Counted from the stretch's first letter, positions 53,538-63,226 are shown. The stretch is DNA of 64,000 bases from an uncultured Bacteroidia bacterium (GCA_947252645.1 CAMXWF010000014.1:14873-78872); one strand, 5' to 3'. A program made the numbers and translations. The notes: generated by a model from the letters alone, not told the origin.

Positions 53538-54842
53538 CTAGTTGTTGAGCGCATCGAGCTTATCCTTGATCCCTGGCTCCATGCGGAAACGTATGTAGAG
53601 CTGCTTGAGCAGGCTTTTCGCATCGGCGTGTTCAGGCTGGATGGAGAGGATTTTCTCTAGGAAGGGGATAGCCTTGTGGAAGTGATCTTTCGATTTCTGC
53701 TCGAGGGCTTCAATCTTAGGGGCGTTCTCGGCGTTGTACTTGATTTCAAGCGAGGCATTGTTGGCGTTGACGCCTTCGTTGTAGTGTAGCACGGCGAGAT
53801 TGTAGTAGGCATCGGTATTCTTGGGGTCGAGTTCGAGGGTTTTCATGTAGGCGGCTTCGGCCTCAGGGTTCTTTCCGAGCTTGTCGAGGATGACGCCTTT
53901 GATGAAGAACATGGCGGCGTTGTTGGGGTCGAGTGCTATGGCTTTGTCCACATAGGTCATAGCTTGGCTTGGGTCTTCGCCCTTGGTGATGTAGTAGTCG
54001 ACTAGGGCGTTGACGAGACATTTTTGATTGGGGAACTTTGCCACCACGGCCTCTATTTTGCCCTTGGCTTTTTCCAGTTTGTTGGCGGCTTTGGCCATTT
54101 CGTAGAAGATGCAGTAGAGTTCCCCATCGAGGGTGAAGTTGGCATCGAGAGCTTGCTCAACCAGCGGTACAGCACCCTCGTGGTCGCCCGAGAGGTAAGT
54201 GGCCATGCCGGCGTAGTAGTAGAGCGCGGTGTCTTTTAGAGCTAGGTAGGGCGTCTTGCCCAGCTTTATAGCCTCGGTGAACTGATGGGCAGAGACCTTG
54301 TATTGCTCGAGCTTGTAGTTGTTGAGCGCTGCATTGACCAAGGCATTGCGTAGGGGCTGCATCTGCTTGGCTATCTTCTTCAGGTTTTTCTGCTCAGGAT
54401 CGCGCGTCACGGCTTTATAGATGGCCCCGATGGCACTGTCAAGTGCGTTGATCTTCAAGGGTTGCACGACCTTGTAGAACTCCAGCCGGTTTTCGCCCGA
54501 GAAGTAGAAGTCGGTCAGGCCCATGTGGTAGACGGTGTAGGGTGCGTTCTTCTCAGTGACTTGCTCGGTGCTTTGGGGCTTCCCAGACAAGAAAGAGAAG
54601 GTGGTCTGGTCCATGCCGATGTAGGCGTTCATGAGGAAGGCGTTGTGGAGGTTTAGGTAGCCCTCCGCGCGGCTGAGCCAGGTAGAGTACTTTTCCGCCT
54701 TCTTGGGATTGGCGATACTCTTATCGTTTTTTGCAATTTTCGCTTGGAGTTTGGCGATTTCAGTCTCGGAGGTTTGCGCAAAGACAGCCCCCGCACTGAG
54801 CAGTAGACTTAGCAACACCGCAACGCCCGTAATACGCTTCAT
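53538..54842 (-). CDS. Exported TPR-repeat protein
   Basis: 434 residues from MKRITGVAVLLSLLLSAGAV (signal peptide cleaved before QTSETE). The in-frame extension to 55013 overlaps gyrA and was rejected. Several TPR repeats occupy the C-terminal half: NNAAMFFIKGVILDKLGKNP, EAAYMKTLELDPKNTDAYYN and IPFLEKILSIQPEHADAKSL. It begins 28 bases after gyrA and probably shares its transcript. Role unknown; periplasmic scaffold or binding is inferred from the repeats. Confidence 0.88.
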   Translation of the reverse strand: MKRITGVAVLLSLLLSAGAVFAQTSETEIAKLQAKIAKNDKSIANPKKAEKYSTWLSRAEGYLNLHNAFLMNAYIGMDQTTFSFLSGKPQSTEQVTEKNAPYTVYHMGLTDFYFSGENRLEFYKVVQPLKINALDSAIGAIYKAVTRDPEQKNLKKIAKQMQPLRNALVNAALNNYKLEQYKVSAHQFTEAIKLGKTPYLALKDTALYYYAGMATYLSGDHEGAVPLVEQALDANFTLDGELYCIFYEMAKAANKLEKAKGKIEAVVAKFPNQKCLVNALVDYYITKGEDPSQAMTYVDKAIALDPNNAAMFFIKGVILDKLGKNPEAEAAYMKTLELDPKNTDAYYNLAVLHYNEGVNANNASLEIKYNAENAPKIEALEQKSKDHFHKAIPFLEKILSIQPEHADAKSLLKQLYIRFRMEPGIKDKLDALNN

Positions 54843-54870
54843 AGTCAGATTGAGTTTAGAGAGTGCCGGG

Positions 54871-57402
54871 TTAGTCTTTGGAGGAGGCCACGGGTTGATC
54901 CTCGAGGGTCTCCCTGTCCGTTTCTTGGTTTTGCTCTGAGGCAGGGAGATTGTCCTCCTCTTCGTGTGGCACTGTGGTGGCTGAGGCGATGGCATCTTTG
55001 GCGCCCAGGGCAATGCTACGCACCCCCTTGGTATTGCGGCCTGCCAGGCTCACTTGGGTCACGGGGAAGCGGATGGCAATGCCAGCCTTCGTGATGATCA
55101 TCAGATCCTCTTCTTGGTTGGCTAGCCCGAAGCCAGCCAGGTAACCAGCTTTGTCCACGTTGAGGGTAATGATCCCCTTGCCGCCGCGGTTGGTGATGCG
55201 GTACTCAGCCAGGGCGGTGCGCTTGCAGTACCCTTGCTCTGAGACCACGAGGATCTCCCGGGTGTCCTCGGCCTGGCAGGTTGCCATGCCTACCACTTGG
55301 TCGTCCTCAGCCATGCGGATGCCGGTAACACCTTGCGATTTACGCGATAGGGGGCGTACGTTGCTCTCGTGGAAGCGGATGGCTAGGCCCTTTTTGGTAG
55401 CTAGAACGATGTCGGAGTCCCCATCGGTCAGGGCAGCGGAGAGCAGGTGGTCGCCCTCACGGATGGTCATGGCGATCAGGCCTACACTGCGTGGACGAGC
55501 GTAATCGGCCAGACAGGTTTTTTTCACGATGCCTGCGGTGGTGGCTAGCACCACAAAGTGACTCCTCGTGAAGTCCTCCTGGTCGAGCTGTCGGATGCTT
55601 AGCACCGTGCGCACGGTCTCCTCTGGTTGGAGGTTGATGAGGTTTTGGAGTAGCTTGCCTTTGGCGTTGCGTGCGCCTTCCGGGAGCTCGTAGACTCTGA
55701 GCCAGTAGCACCTTCCCTGGTTGGTGAAAAAGAGCAGGGTATTGTGCATGGTGGCGTTGTATATTTGCTCAATGAAGTCCTCATCGCGCGTTCCGCCCCC
55801 CTGCGAGCCTCTGCCGCCGCGATGCTGAGCGCGGTACTCGGCCAGTTTGGTGCGCTTGGCGTAGCCCTGGTGGGAGATGGTGATGACGACATCGTCATCA
55901 GCATAGAAGTCCTCTGGAACGAACTCCTCGGCATTGGGCTCTATGGCTGTGCGCCGGGCATCGCCGTATTGTTTTTTCAGCTCTAGGAGTTCATCCTTGA
56001 TGACCTGGTACTGCATACGCTCATCGCTGAGTAGCTGCTGCAGGTAGGCGATGCGCTTGGCCAGCTCATCGTGTTCGGCTCGCAGCTTCTCCCGCTCCAG
56101 GCCGGTGAGCGCGCGCAGCCGCATTTCCACGATGGCTTGCGCCTGTTTTTCTGAGAGGCTGAACTTGGCGCACAGGTTGGCCGCGGCGTTGGCCACATCG
56201 CTTGAGGCCCGGATGGTGTGAACCACCTCGTCGATGTTGTCCACGGCGATGAGCAGCCCCTCCAGGATGTGCATGCGATCCTGGGCCTTGCGCAGTTCGT
56301 ACTGGCTTCGCCGGATGACCACCTCGTGGCGGTGCTTGACAAAGTAGCCGATCAGGTCTTTGAGGTTGAGCAGGCGTGGGCGGCCATCGACGAGCGCAAT
56401 GTTGTTGACGGGAAAGACCGCCTGTAGCTGAGACTGCTTGAAGAGATGGTTGAGAACCACGTTGGGCATGGCATCGCGCTTGAGTATGATCACCACGCGG
56501 ATGCCGCTTCGGCTGGTCTCATCGTTGATGTAGCTGATGCCCTCGATCTTGTGGTCGTTGACCATCTCGGCGATGCGGGCGATCATCTCGGCCTTATTGA
56601 CCTGGTAGGGTACCTCGGTGATGATGATGCTGGTGCGGCCTGTCTCGGTCTCTTCGATGGAGGTCTTGGCGCGGATCACGATACGTCCCCTGCCAGTGAG
56701 GAAGGCATCTCTGACGCCCTGCGTGCCGTAGATAATGCCGCCGGTGGGAAAGTCGGGTGCCTTGATGTAGCGCATGAGCTCCTCGATGGTGATGTCGCGG
56801 TTGTCGATGTAGGCACAGATGGCATCTACGGTTTCCGAGAGGTTGTGCGGGGCCATGTTGGTGGCCATCCCAACGGCGATGCCCGAGGCACCGTTCACCA
56901 GCAGCTGCGGTATGCGCGTGGGAAGCACCGTGGGTTCTTGGAGGCTGTCATCGAAGTTGGGCATGAAGTCCACCGTCTCCTTGTCAAGATCCTTGAGGAC
57001 ATCCTCGGTGATCTTGGCCAGTCGGGCTTCCGTATAGCGCATGGCCGCGGGGCTGTCGCCATCCATGGAGCCAAAGTTGCCCTGACCGTCTACCAGGGGG
57101 TAGCGCAGCGACCAAGGTTGCGCCAAGCGGCACATGGCATCGTAGACCGACGAATCGCCGTGCGGGTGATACTTCCCCATCACCTCTCCCACAATACGAG
57201 CCGACTTCTTCGTGGGCTGCCCGTAAGTAAGCCCCAAGCCCTGCATTCCAAACAGTACCCTGCGGTGTACAGGCTTGAAGCCATCGCGCACATCGGGCAG
57301 TGCCCTGGCCACGATGACCGACATGGCGTAGTCGATATACGAGGAGCGCATCTGCGTCTCGATATCTACCTTATGTATCTGTTCACCTTCGTGTAACTCC
57401 AT
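54871..57402 (-). CDS. gyrA: DNA gyrase subunit A
   Basis: 843 residues. The breakage-reunion domain shows ARALPDVRDGFKPVHRRVLF, HPHGDSSVYD and the catalytic tyrosine in AAMRYTEARLAKI. The C-terminal pinwheel has six blade-like repeats; the GyrA box appears as QHRGGRG in the first blade, which argues for gyrase over ParC. An acidic tail (EEEDNLPASEQNQETDRE) closes the protein. It introduces negative supercoils with GyrB. The TPR gene follows at 28 bases. No quinolone-resistance claim is made. Confidence 0.95.
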   Translation of the reverse strand: MELHEGEQIHKVDIETQMRSSYIDYAMSVIVARALPDVRDGFKPVHRRVLFGMQGLGLTYGQPTKKSARIVGEVMGKYHPHGDSSVYDAMCRLAQPWSLRYPLVDGQGNFGSMDGDSPAAMRYTEARLAKITEDVLKDLDKETVDFMPNFDDSLQEPTVLPTRIPQLLVNGASGIAVGMATNMAPHNLSETVDAICAYIDNRDITIEELMRYIKAPDFPTGGIIYGTQGVRDAFLTGRGRIVIRAKTSIEETETGRTSIIITEVPYQVNKAEMIARIAEMVNDHKIEGISYINDETSRSGIRVVIILKRDAMPNVVLNHLFKQSQLQAVFPVNNIALVDGRPRLLNLKDLIGYFVKHRHEVVIRRSQYELRKAQDRMHILEGLLIAVDNIDEVVHTIRASSDVANAAANLCAKFSLSEKQAQAIVEMRLRALTGLEREKLRAEHDELAKRIAYLQQLLSDERMQYQVIKDELLELKKQYGDARRTAIEPNAEEFVPEDFYADDDVVITISHQGYAKRTKLAEYRAQHRGGRGSQGGGTRDEDFIEQIYNATMHNTLLFFTNQGRCYWLRVYELPEGARNAKGKLLQNLINLQPEETVRTVLSIRQLDQEDFTRSHFVVLATTAGIVKKTCLADYARPRSVGLIAMTIREGDHLLSAALTDGDSDIVLATKKGLAIRFHESNVRPLSRKSQGVTGIRMAEDDQVVGMATCQAEDTREILVVSEQGYCKRTALAEYRITNRGGKGIITLNVDKAGYLAGFGLANQEEDLMIITKAGIAIRFPVTQVSLAGRNTKGVRSIALGAKDAIASATTVPHEEEDNLPASEQNQETDRETLEDQPVASSKD

Positions 57403-57460
57403 ATAGCCCTCACTTGATCCGCCCCGACGCGGCGCGCAGCCGCTCGTCCGCAGGTTGCTG

Positions 57461-57468
57461 CAAAGTTA
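57461..57468 (-). promoter_or_regulatory. -7 box of gyrA
   Basis: Minus strand TAACTTTG, exact TAnnTTTG. Leader to the ATG at 57402 is about 52 nt. Confidence 0.6.
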
Positions 57469-57505
57469 TTCTTTTTCCACGTCTTCCCCCCTGCTGCCTG
57501 TGGGA

Positions 57506-58753
57506 TCAGGCCACGCCCGTGAAGCGTTCTTTGGCCAGGGCCTGCTTGGCGTAGTCGAGGGTGACGTGGAGCGAGGTTTGGCCTTCGCCAGGCAATTCGA
57601 ACATGCCGTTGATGAAGATGGCCTCGCAGATGGAGCGTAGTCCGCGCGCCCCGAGCTTATACGCAATGGCGGTTTGGACGATGAAGTCTAGGACTTCATT
57701 GTCGATTTCGAGCGTGATCCCATCGATGGCAAACAGGTGTTGATACTGTCGGATGATGGCGTTCTCGGGCTTGGTGAGGATGGCCCGGAGCGTTTCTGGC
57801 TCTAGTGGGTCGAGGTGAGAAATCACGGGCAGGCGCCCCACTAGCTCGGGGATGAGTCCAAAGGTGCGCAGGTCCTGGGGGGCAATGTAGGCCATGAGGC
57901 TGTTGGACTGGATCTTGGCGCGGATGCGCTGGGCATCGAAGCCCACAACCTGGGTGTTGAGCCGGTGCGCAATGATGCGCTCGATGCCGTCGAAGGCACC
58001 ACCGCAGATGAAGAGGATGTCGCGCGTGTCTACAGGGATCATCTTCTGCTCGGGGTGCTTGCGGCCACCTTGCGGGGGCACGTTGACGATAGTCCCCTCT
58101 AGGATTTTGAGCAGGGCCTGCTGCACGCCCTCCCCCGAGACATCGCGCGTAATGGAGGGATTATCGCCTTTGCGGGCGATCTTATCGATTTCATCGATGA
58201 AAATGATGCCCTTTTCGGCTTGGGCCACGTCGTAGTCGGCTACTTGGAGTAGGCGCGTGAGGATGCTCTCCACGTCCTCCCCCACGTAGCCGGCCTCGGT
58301 GAGCACCGTGGCATCCACCAGCGCAAAAGGCACCTTGAGCATGCGGGCGATGGTTCGAGCCAGGAGCGTCTTGCCTGTTCCCGTGGGGCCCACGAGTAGC
58401 ACATTGCTTTTCTCTACCTCCACGGGATGGTCTGTGTCCTGCGTATGGTCGCCCTCTGCGCGGGAAAGGATGCGCTTGTAGTGGTTGTAGACGGCCACGG
58501 CCAGGTAGCGCTTGGCCTTATCTTGCCCGACCACGTAGCGATCCAAGAACTCCTTGATTTTCCTTGGGGGCAGCAGATCTCCAGGGCCAATGGCTGCCTC
58601 TATGGGTTTCTGCTGGTCGCGTTCCATGGCCAGCATGAAATCGTGGATTTGCTCCACGCACTGGGTGCAGATGTAGCCCTGCGTGCCTTCAAACAGGGTA
58701 CACTCCTGCTCACTCCGCCCGCAGATAGCGCAAACTTTTGGTTTATTTGCCAT
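57506..58753 (-). CDS. clpX: ATP-dependent Clp protease unfoldase ClpX
   Basis: 415 residues. N-terminal zinc-binding domain with CAICGRSEQEC and YICTQCVEQI. AAA+ core: Walker A GPTGTGKTLLA, Walker B FIDEIDKIARKG, pore region and sensor residues; the ClpP-contact IGF loop is GFDAQ/LMAYI region less clearly seen. ClpX unfolds tagged proteins for ClpP, which is not in the window. The start lies 45 bases after the rho stop, so they may be cotranscribed. Confidence 0.96.
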   Translation of the reverse strand: MANKPKVCAICGRSEQECTLFEGTQGYICTQCVEQIHDFMLAMERDQQKPIEAAIGPGDLLPPRKIKEFLDRYVVGQDKAKRYLAVAVYNHYKRILSRAEGDHTQDTDHPVEVEKSNVLLVGPTGTGKTLLARTIARMLKVPFALVDATVLTEAGYVGEDVESILTRLLQVADYDVAQAEKGIIFIDEIDKIARKGDNPSITRDVSGEGVQQALLKILEGTIVNVPPQGGRKHPEQKMIPVDTRDILFICGGAFDGIERIIAHRLNTQVVGFDAQRIRAKIQSNSLMAYIAPQDLRTFGLIPELVGRLPVISHLDPLEPETLRAILTKPENAIIRQYQHLFAIDGITLEIDNEVLDFIVQTAIAYKLGARGLRSICEAIFINGMFELPGEGQTSLHVTLDYAKQALAKERFTGVA

Positions 58754-58797
58754 AAGATCCTCTTACCGATAACAACGTAAACGCGTGGGGCCTGGTG

Positions 58798-60471
58798 CTA
58801 GTCGCGGGAAGTGTTCATGGAAGCTAGGAATTCCTCGTTGGTTTCGCAGCGCAGGATGCGGTCGCGGATGGCGTTCATGGCCTCCACGGGGTTCATGTCG
58901 GTGAGGTAGTTGCGCAGAATCCAGGTCTTATTGAGCACATCCTTCGACACCAGCAGGTCATCGCGCCGGGTGCTGGAGGAGGTGATGTCCACCGCGGGGA
59001 AGATGCGGCGATTGGAGAGCTTGCGGTCGAGCTGTAGCTCCATGTTGCCTGTACCCTTAAACTCCTCGAAGATCACCTCATCCATCTTGCTGCCCGTGTC
59101 GATGAGGGCCGTGGCCAAGATGGTGAGCGAGCCGCCCTGCTCTATGTTGCGGGCTGCGCCGAAGAACCGCTTGGGCTTCTGGAGTGCGTGGGCATCCACC
59201 CCCCCAGTGAGTACCTTGCCCGAAGCGGGCGCCACCGTGTTGTAGGCGCGGGCTAAACGCGTGATGGAATCGAGAAGTATTACCACGTCCTGCCCGCACT
59301 CCACCATGCGCTTGGCCTTTTCAATGACCATGTTGGCCACTTTGACGTGGTGGTCGGCTGGCTCATCGAAGGTGGAGCTGATGACCTCAGCCTTGACGCT
59401 GCGGGCCATGTCGGTCACCTCCTCGGGACGCTCGTCGATGAGCAGTACTATCATGTACACCTCCGGGTGGTTGGCCGCAATGGCGTTGGCGATGTCCTTC
59501 AGAAGAATGGTCTTGCCCGTCTTGGGCTGGGCCACGATGAGCCCACGCTGCCCCTTGCCAATCGGGGTAAAGAGATCCACTATTCGCAGCGAGAGCGAAT
59601 TGTGCCCAGGGCCAATAAGCTGGAACTTCTCTTGGGGGAAGAGGGGAGTGAGGTAGTCGAAGGGCACCCTATCGCGGATCTCCTCAGGCTTGCGGCCATT
59701 GATGGTCTCGAGTGAAACCAGCGGGAAATTGCGCTCATTGTGCTGGGGTGGCCTCACTAGACCGCAGATGGTGTCACCAGTTTTGAGCCCAAACTGCTTG
59801 ATTTGGCTGGGGGTCACGAAGACATCGTCGGGCGAGGAGAGGTAGTTAAAGCTTGAAGCCCTCAGGAAACCAGACCCATCGCCCATGATCTCTAGCACGC
59901 CCGTGCAGCGCACAATGCCCTCAAAGGCGATCGGAGACTGCTTTTCCTGGCGTGGCTGCTGGGATTGGTTCTGCTCTGGCCTGGCAGGCCGTGGGCTATT
60001 GTTCGGCTGAGTGGCAGGCCGTGGAAGCCCTGTGTCTTCCTTGGGGACGGGCTGGTTGTTGTTTGGATGCGGTGCCTGCCGCTGGGTGCGCTGGTGAGGC
60101 TGGGGCCGCTGCGCCCCTGCAGGCTGCGAGGCTCTTGCGGTGGAGGCTTGGGGCTGTTGTGGCCTCTCTTGCCTCTCTTGCCTCTCTTGCTTGGCGGCCG
60201 CAGCCCTTGGTTGCCTTGTAGTAGGACGCGCTGCTGGGGCCTTGGGGGCGGTCGTAGCGGGCGTGGCCTTGCTATTGCGCTCATTGAGCAAGCGGTCACG
60301 CAGCTCGTGTACCTGCTTGAGCTCGCCACTACTCATGAGTGACTGGCGATCGAGAATGCTGTAGATGAGTGGCTCCTTATTGAGGCTATTGGCCTCTGGC
60401 ACCTGCATGGCTCGGGCTATCTCCCGGAGGATAGGCACCACGAGCTGCTTGAGTTCATAGAGATCGAACAT
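58798..60471 (-). CDS. rho: Transcription termination factor Rho with long N-terminal insert
   Basis: 557 residues, longer than the 420 of E. coli. The N-terminal helical Rho domain (residues 1-50) is followed by a low-complexity insert of about 120 residues rich in Arg, Gln, Pro and Asn (70-180). Then the RNA-binding cold-shock-like domain (GDGSGFLRASSFNYLSSPDD) and the ATPase: AQPKTGKTILLKD, VILLDSITRLARAYN, and the Q/R-loop region. Such inserts are common in Bacteroidota and Actinobacteria Rho and can add RNA binding or phase separation. The promoter lies 180 bases upstream; the leader contains strong hairpins. Confidence 0.95.
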   Translation of the reverse strand: MFDLYELKQLVVPILREIARAMQVPEANSLNKEPLIYSILDRQSLMSSGELKQVHELRDRLLNERNSKATPATTAPKAPAARPTTRQPRAAAAKQERQERQERPQQPQASTARASQPAGAQRPQPHQRTQRQAPHPNNNQPVPKEDTGLPRPATQPNNSPRPARPEQNQSQQPRQEKQSPIAFEGIVRCTGVLEIMGDGSGFLRASSFNYLSSPDDVFVTPSQIKQFGLKTGDTICGLVRPPQHNERNFPLVSLETINGRKPEEIRDRVPFDYLTPLFPQEKFQLIGPGHNSLSLRIVDLFTPIGKGQRGLIVAQPKTGKTILLKDIANAIAANHPEVYMIVLLIDERPEEVTDMARSVKAEVISSTFDEPADHHVKVANMVIEKAKRMVECGQDVVILLDSITRLARAYNTVAPASGKVLTGGVDAHALQKPKRFFGAARNIEQGGSLTILATALIDTGSKMDEVIFEEFKGTGNMELQLDRKLSNRRIFPAVDITSSSTRRDDLLVSKDVLNKTWILRNYLTDMNPVEAMNAIRDRILRCETNEEFLASMNTSRD

Positions 60472-60488
60472 AGCGTCTGTTCATTGTG

Positions 60489-60540
60489 GCGGGCACGTAC
60501 CCGCATGCTCCACAGGATGCCCCGCTGGGGGCATCTGTGG
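60489..60540 (-). promoter_or_regulatory. Two hairpins in the rho leader
   Basis: Just upstream of the rho ATG (60471) two inverted repeats lie in the leader: GATGCCCC/GGGGCATC with a 4-base loop, extended by CCACA/TGTGG around one bulged base (60510-60540), and GCGGG/CCCGC with a 6-base loop (60489-60504). Neither has a following T run, so they are not intrinsic terminators. Feedback control of rho, known in E. coli through its leader, is a plausible role. Confidence 0.55.
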
Positions 60541-60652
60541 CTTTCTTCAGTTTGAAGTGAATACTGGCAGCAAGATCCGGAAAGAGATGCAGGCGATACC
60601 AAGGCCTAATGACCTCAATGGCCTCGCGGTAGTCGCCCACGGCGCAGCGCAG

Positions 60653-60660
60653 CAAAGGTA
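60653..60660 (-). promoter_or_regulatory. -7 box of rho
   Basis: Minus strand TACCTTTG. Transcription should begin near 60646, giving a leader of about 175 nt before rho. Within it a GTG-started frame of about 60 codons (VGDYREAIEVIRPWYRLHLF ... CGACGY) runs into the start of rho; whether it is translated is unknown. Confidence 0.6.
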
Positions 60661-60781
60661 GAGCTTTTTTCCCAGAATGCAGGGAGCAAATGGAGGAACT
60701 AAGGCATCGAGACCAGGGGGCTCCCACTCGGTCTTGAACTCCCTGTTGCCACATGCGCTCGGCGCTGTACCTACCGCCCAG

Positions 60782-61309
60782 CTAGAAAAGTTCGCTAGCT
60801 TCGTGACGTAGGGTAGCCTGGGCGAGCGCCCCGGGGTGCGTTTCGAGCTTGAGCAGAGCCGCCAGGATCATTTGCGCCAGCTCCTTGCCAGTAGCTTGGT
60901 CGGGGTTATCTTTGTTGCAGAGGTTGATGAACTGGGCGATGTTGCCGCGCGCTTCGCGCACACGCGCCCAGGCCTCCTCCGAGACGTAGATTTGTTGCGA
61001 AAGATTATGGTTCCATTCTTCGCGCACCTGCTCCAAAAGCTCGGCCTCATACTCCTTGGCCGATTTGCCGGCCGGTGAGACGCGTAGCAATAGGGCTTCG
61101 GGCGCAATTCGCTCAAGCAGCATGGCGAGGCGCTCATAGGCCTGCAGACGTATGGGCAACGCTACCCGACGCTGCTCCAGGGCCAGCCGGACTTTGGCCT
61201 CACGCGCCTGCCGCGCATCCAGCTTGTTGAGTACCACCACTACCGCCACCAGCACTATCGCTGCGCTCGTGAGCGAGAGCAACACCACATATATCCCTTC
61301 CATCTCCAC
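60782..61309 (-). CDS. Conserved membrane-anchored hypothetical protein
   Basis: 175 residues. One TM helix at the N-terminus (about 8-28), then a mostly helical cytoplasmic part (RLQAYERLAMLLERIAPEAL, SEEAWARVREARGNIAQFIN). It looks like a conserved Bacteroidota protein of unknown function; I do not recognise a named domain with certainty. It lies upstream of rho on the same strand with its own spacing of 310 bases, so they are probably separate units. Confidence 0.65.
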   Translation of the reverse strand: MEMEGIYVVLLSLTSAAIVLVAVVVVLNKLDARQAREAKVRLALEQRRVALPIRLQAYERLAMLLERIAPEALLLRVSPAGKSAKEYEAELLEQVREEWNHNLSQQIYVSEEAWARVREARGNIAQFINLCNKDNPDQATGKELAQMILAALLKLETHPGALAQATLRHEASELF

Positions 61310-61485
61310 ACGGTCTCTAACACCAGGAACTGCCCCCTGTCTACCACGCGAAGCTAGTGAATTGGCCTGGTATCCCCCAAAGCAAGTTGCGCAGACACAG
61401 CGCGCACGTAACGAAGATGCTGTAACATTTTATGCAATTATTCGTTTTCAGGTGTGTCGATTATTAAATTGTAATTTGAGTCAAG

Positions 61486-62642
61486 ATGAGCGGTTTGGCT
61501 TTTTTGTCGCTGGTGGTCGTGGTGGTTCTCGTGTTAACCCTACTATGCTTTCGGGTGTGGTTCAAGCATTCGGCCTTTCTGATCCCCGGGATAGCCTGGG
61601 TCGCTTCGTTGCTCGTGGTGTATTTTAACACCTCGATCCGTATCCTCTACTTTGACCACAGTAAGCTGGCCTCGGTCGTGGTGCCTGCGCTCAGTATCAT
61701 CGTCTGCATTGCGGCCTTCAAGGTGGCCATTGCGAGCTTCCTCAACCCACTGCGCACGACCATCAACACGCTCAAGCGCCTAGAGAGGGGCAACCTCGTG
61801 GCGGACGAGCGCAACGATGCCTGGAAGGCCTCCGCACGCAATACGGAGCTGGACCTCCTCTACCGCACCACGCAGCAGATCCGGGCACGGTTCAGCCATC
61901 TGGTGGCGGGGATCGACCAAGCAGCGTCGACCGTGGAGGACGGCGCAGGCACGTTGACCGATGCCACTAACTCGCTCACGGAGCGAACCAACGTACAGGC
62001 CTCGGGCACCGAGCAGATCGCTGAGACGCTCCAGACCATCGCGGCTACCATGGGGCACAATGCCCAACAAGCCAGCTCGGCCAGTCAGAACAACCTGGAA
62101 ATGCGCAACGCCATGGAGCAGCACACCAGGCAAGTGGACCAGAACCTAGAGGCTATCCGAGGCCTTGAAAGCAAGTCCAAAGCCATCATGGAGATCGCAA
62201 ACCAAACCAACATCCTAGCACTCAACGCTGCCGTGGAGGCCGCCAGGGCAGGGGAGGCTGGCAGGGGATTTGCCGTCGTGGCCACCGAGGTGCGAAAGTT
62301 GGCTGCCATCAGTCGCCAAACGGCCGATGAGATGCGGTCTCTGATTGCTGGCGCCGTCCATACCGCCAGCATGGCCAACGAGTCGCTACAGACAAGTATT
62401 GCGCTTCTCGACAAAAACACCGATCTTAAGGCGCCACCCAGTCCAACGAAGCCGTGCAGTCCATCACCGGCACCCTGAAATCACTCAACGTCAGCGCGCA
62501 GCAAGTGGCCGGCATCGCCGAGGAACTCCGGGTCCAGTCGACCCAAAACAAAGAGGCCACCACCACCCTCCGGGGCATCGTCGGGCAGTTCGAGCTGAAC
62601 AACGCGGACGCCCAGAGGGCTAGCGCAATGCCACAAGCGTAG
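61486..62642 (+). pseudogene. Methyl-accepting chemotaxis-type receptor, frameshifted near its C-terminus
   Basis: The first frame (61486-62478) encodes three N-terminal hydrophobic helices without a large sensor domain, then a signalling coiled coil with the intact hairpin tip (NQTNILALNAAVEAARAGEA, GRGFAVVATEVRKLAA). At about 62431-62436 the frame breaks: NTDLKA is followed by non-family sequence, while the other frame continues ATQSNEAVQSITGTLKSLN-like residues to a stop at 62640. One G seems missing in GGCGCC (expected GGCGGCC). The missing part is the C-terminal helix return of the four-helix bundle. It may be a sequencing error or a real lesion. Confidence 0.82.
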
Positions 62643-62660
62643 GACTCCACGGGAACACGG

Positions 62661-63149
62661 GTGGAATACGCACTGCGCTTCGGCGAGTACTGCCTCATCT
62701 TGGCCTACGAGCCTATGCGCCGCCTGCTGCACGGCAGCTACTGGGTGCGCAGCGCGCAGGTCGAACGGCCTGCACCTAGCGATGAGGTGTGGGAGTTGAT
62801 CGCCTGGGCTCTCGTATCCGATGCGCGGTTATGGCTTAGGCTTCCGACTGGCCAAGGTACCCAGAAAGAGCTGCGAACCTGGCAGGCCATATACCAGATC
62901 CCCTATGGCCGCACGGCTAGCTACTCGCAGATAGCCCGTGCACTAGGAAATAAGGCGAACCAAGCGGTCGGGCAAGCCTGTAAGCGCAACACCTACCCTT
63001 GGCTCATCCCCTGCCATCGGGTGATCTACCAGGATGGACGCATAGGGCACTATAGTGGCGGCGATGCGATGAAGCCTTGGCTGCTGGATCTAGAACGGAA
63101 TTACACCCCTCAGGAACTGATCTTTTTTCTCCAAAGACAGAACAGATAA
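62661..63149 (+). CDS. ogt: O6-alkylguanine-DNA alkyltransferase
   Basis: 162 residues. Suicide DNA-repair protein that takes the alkyl group from O6-alkylguanine onto its cysteine. Active site is PCHRVI in NTYPWLIPCHRV; the helix-turn-helix is YGRTASYSQIARALG, and AVGQACKRN lies between. The start is GTG at 62661; a stop in frame just upstream at 62640 leaves no ATG alternative. The N-terminal ribonuclease-like domain is short and diverged. It lies directly after the receptor remnant. Confidence 0.92.
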   Translation: MEYALRFGEYCLILAYEPMRRLLHGSYWVRSAQVERPAPSDEVWELIAWALVSDARLWLRLPTGQGTQKELRTWQAIYQIPYGRTASYSQIARALGNKANQAVGQACKRNTYPWLIPCHRVIYQDGRIGHYSGGDAMKPWLLDLERNYTPQELIFFLQRQNR

Positions 63150-63226
63150 TGCTGAATCCCAGTGGTTTGTATAAAACTGGAAGTCCTAGAGGGAACGGCA
63201 AATTGTTTGGAATTGGAAAAAAGCAC

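Noticed and set aside
54843..55013. N-terminal extension of the TPR protein
   Set aside because: Overlaps gyrA and precedes a clear signal peptide at MKRITG.
56446..57396. Plus-strand frame of 316 codons
   Set aside because: Antisense to gyrA, no domain match.
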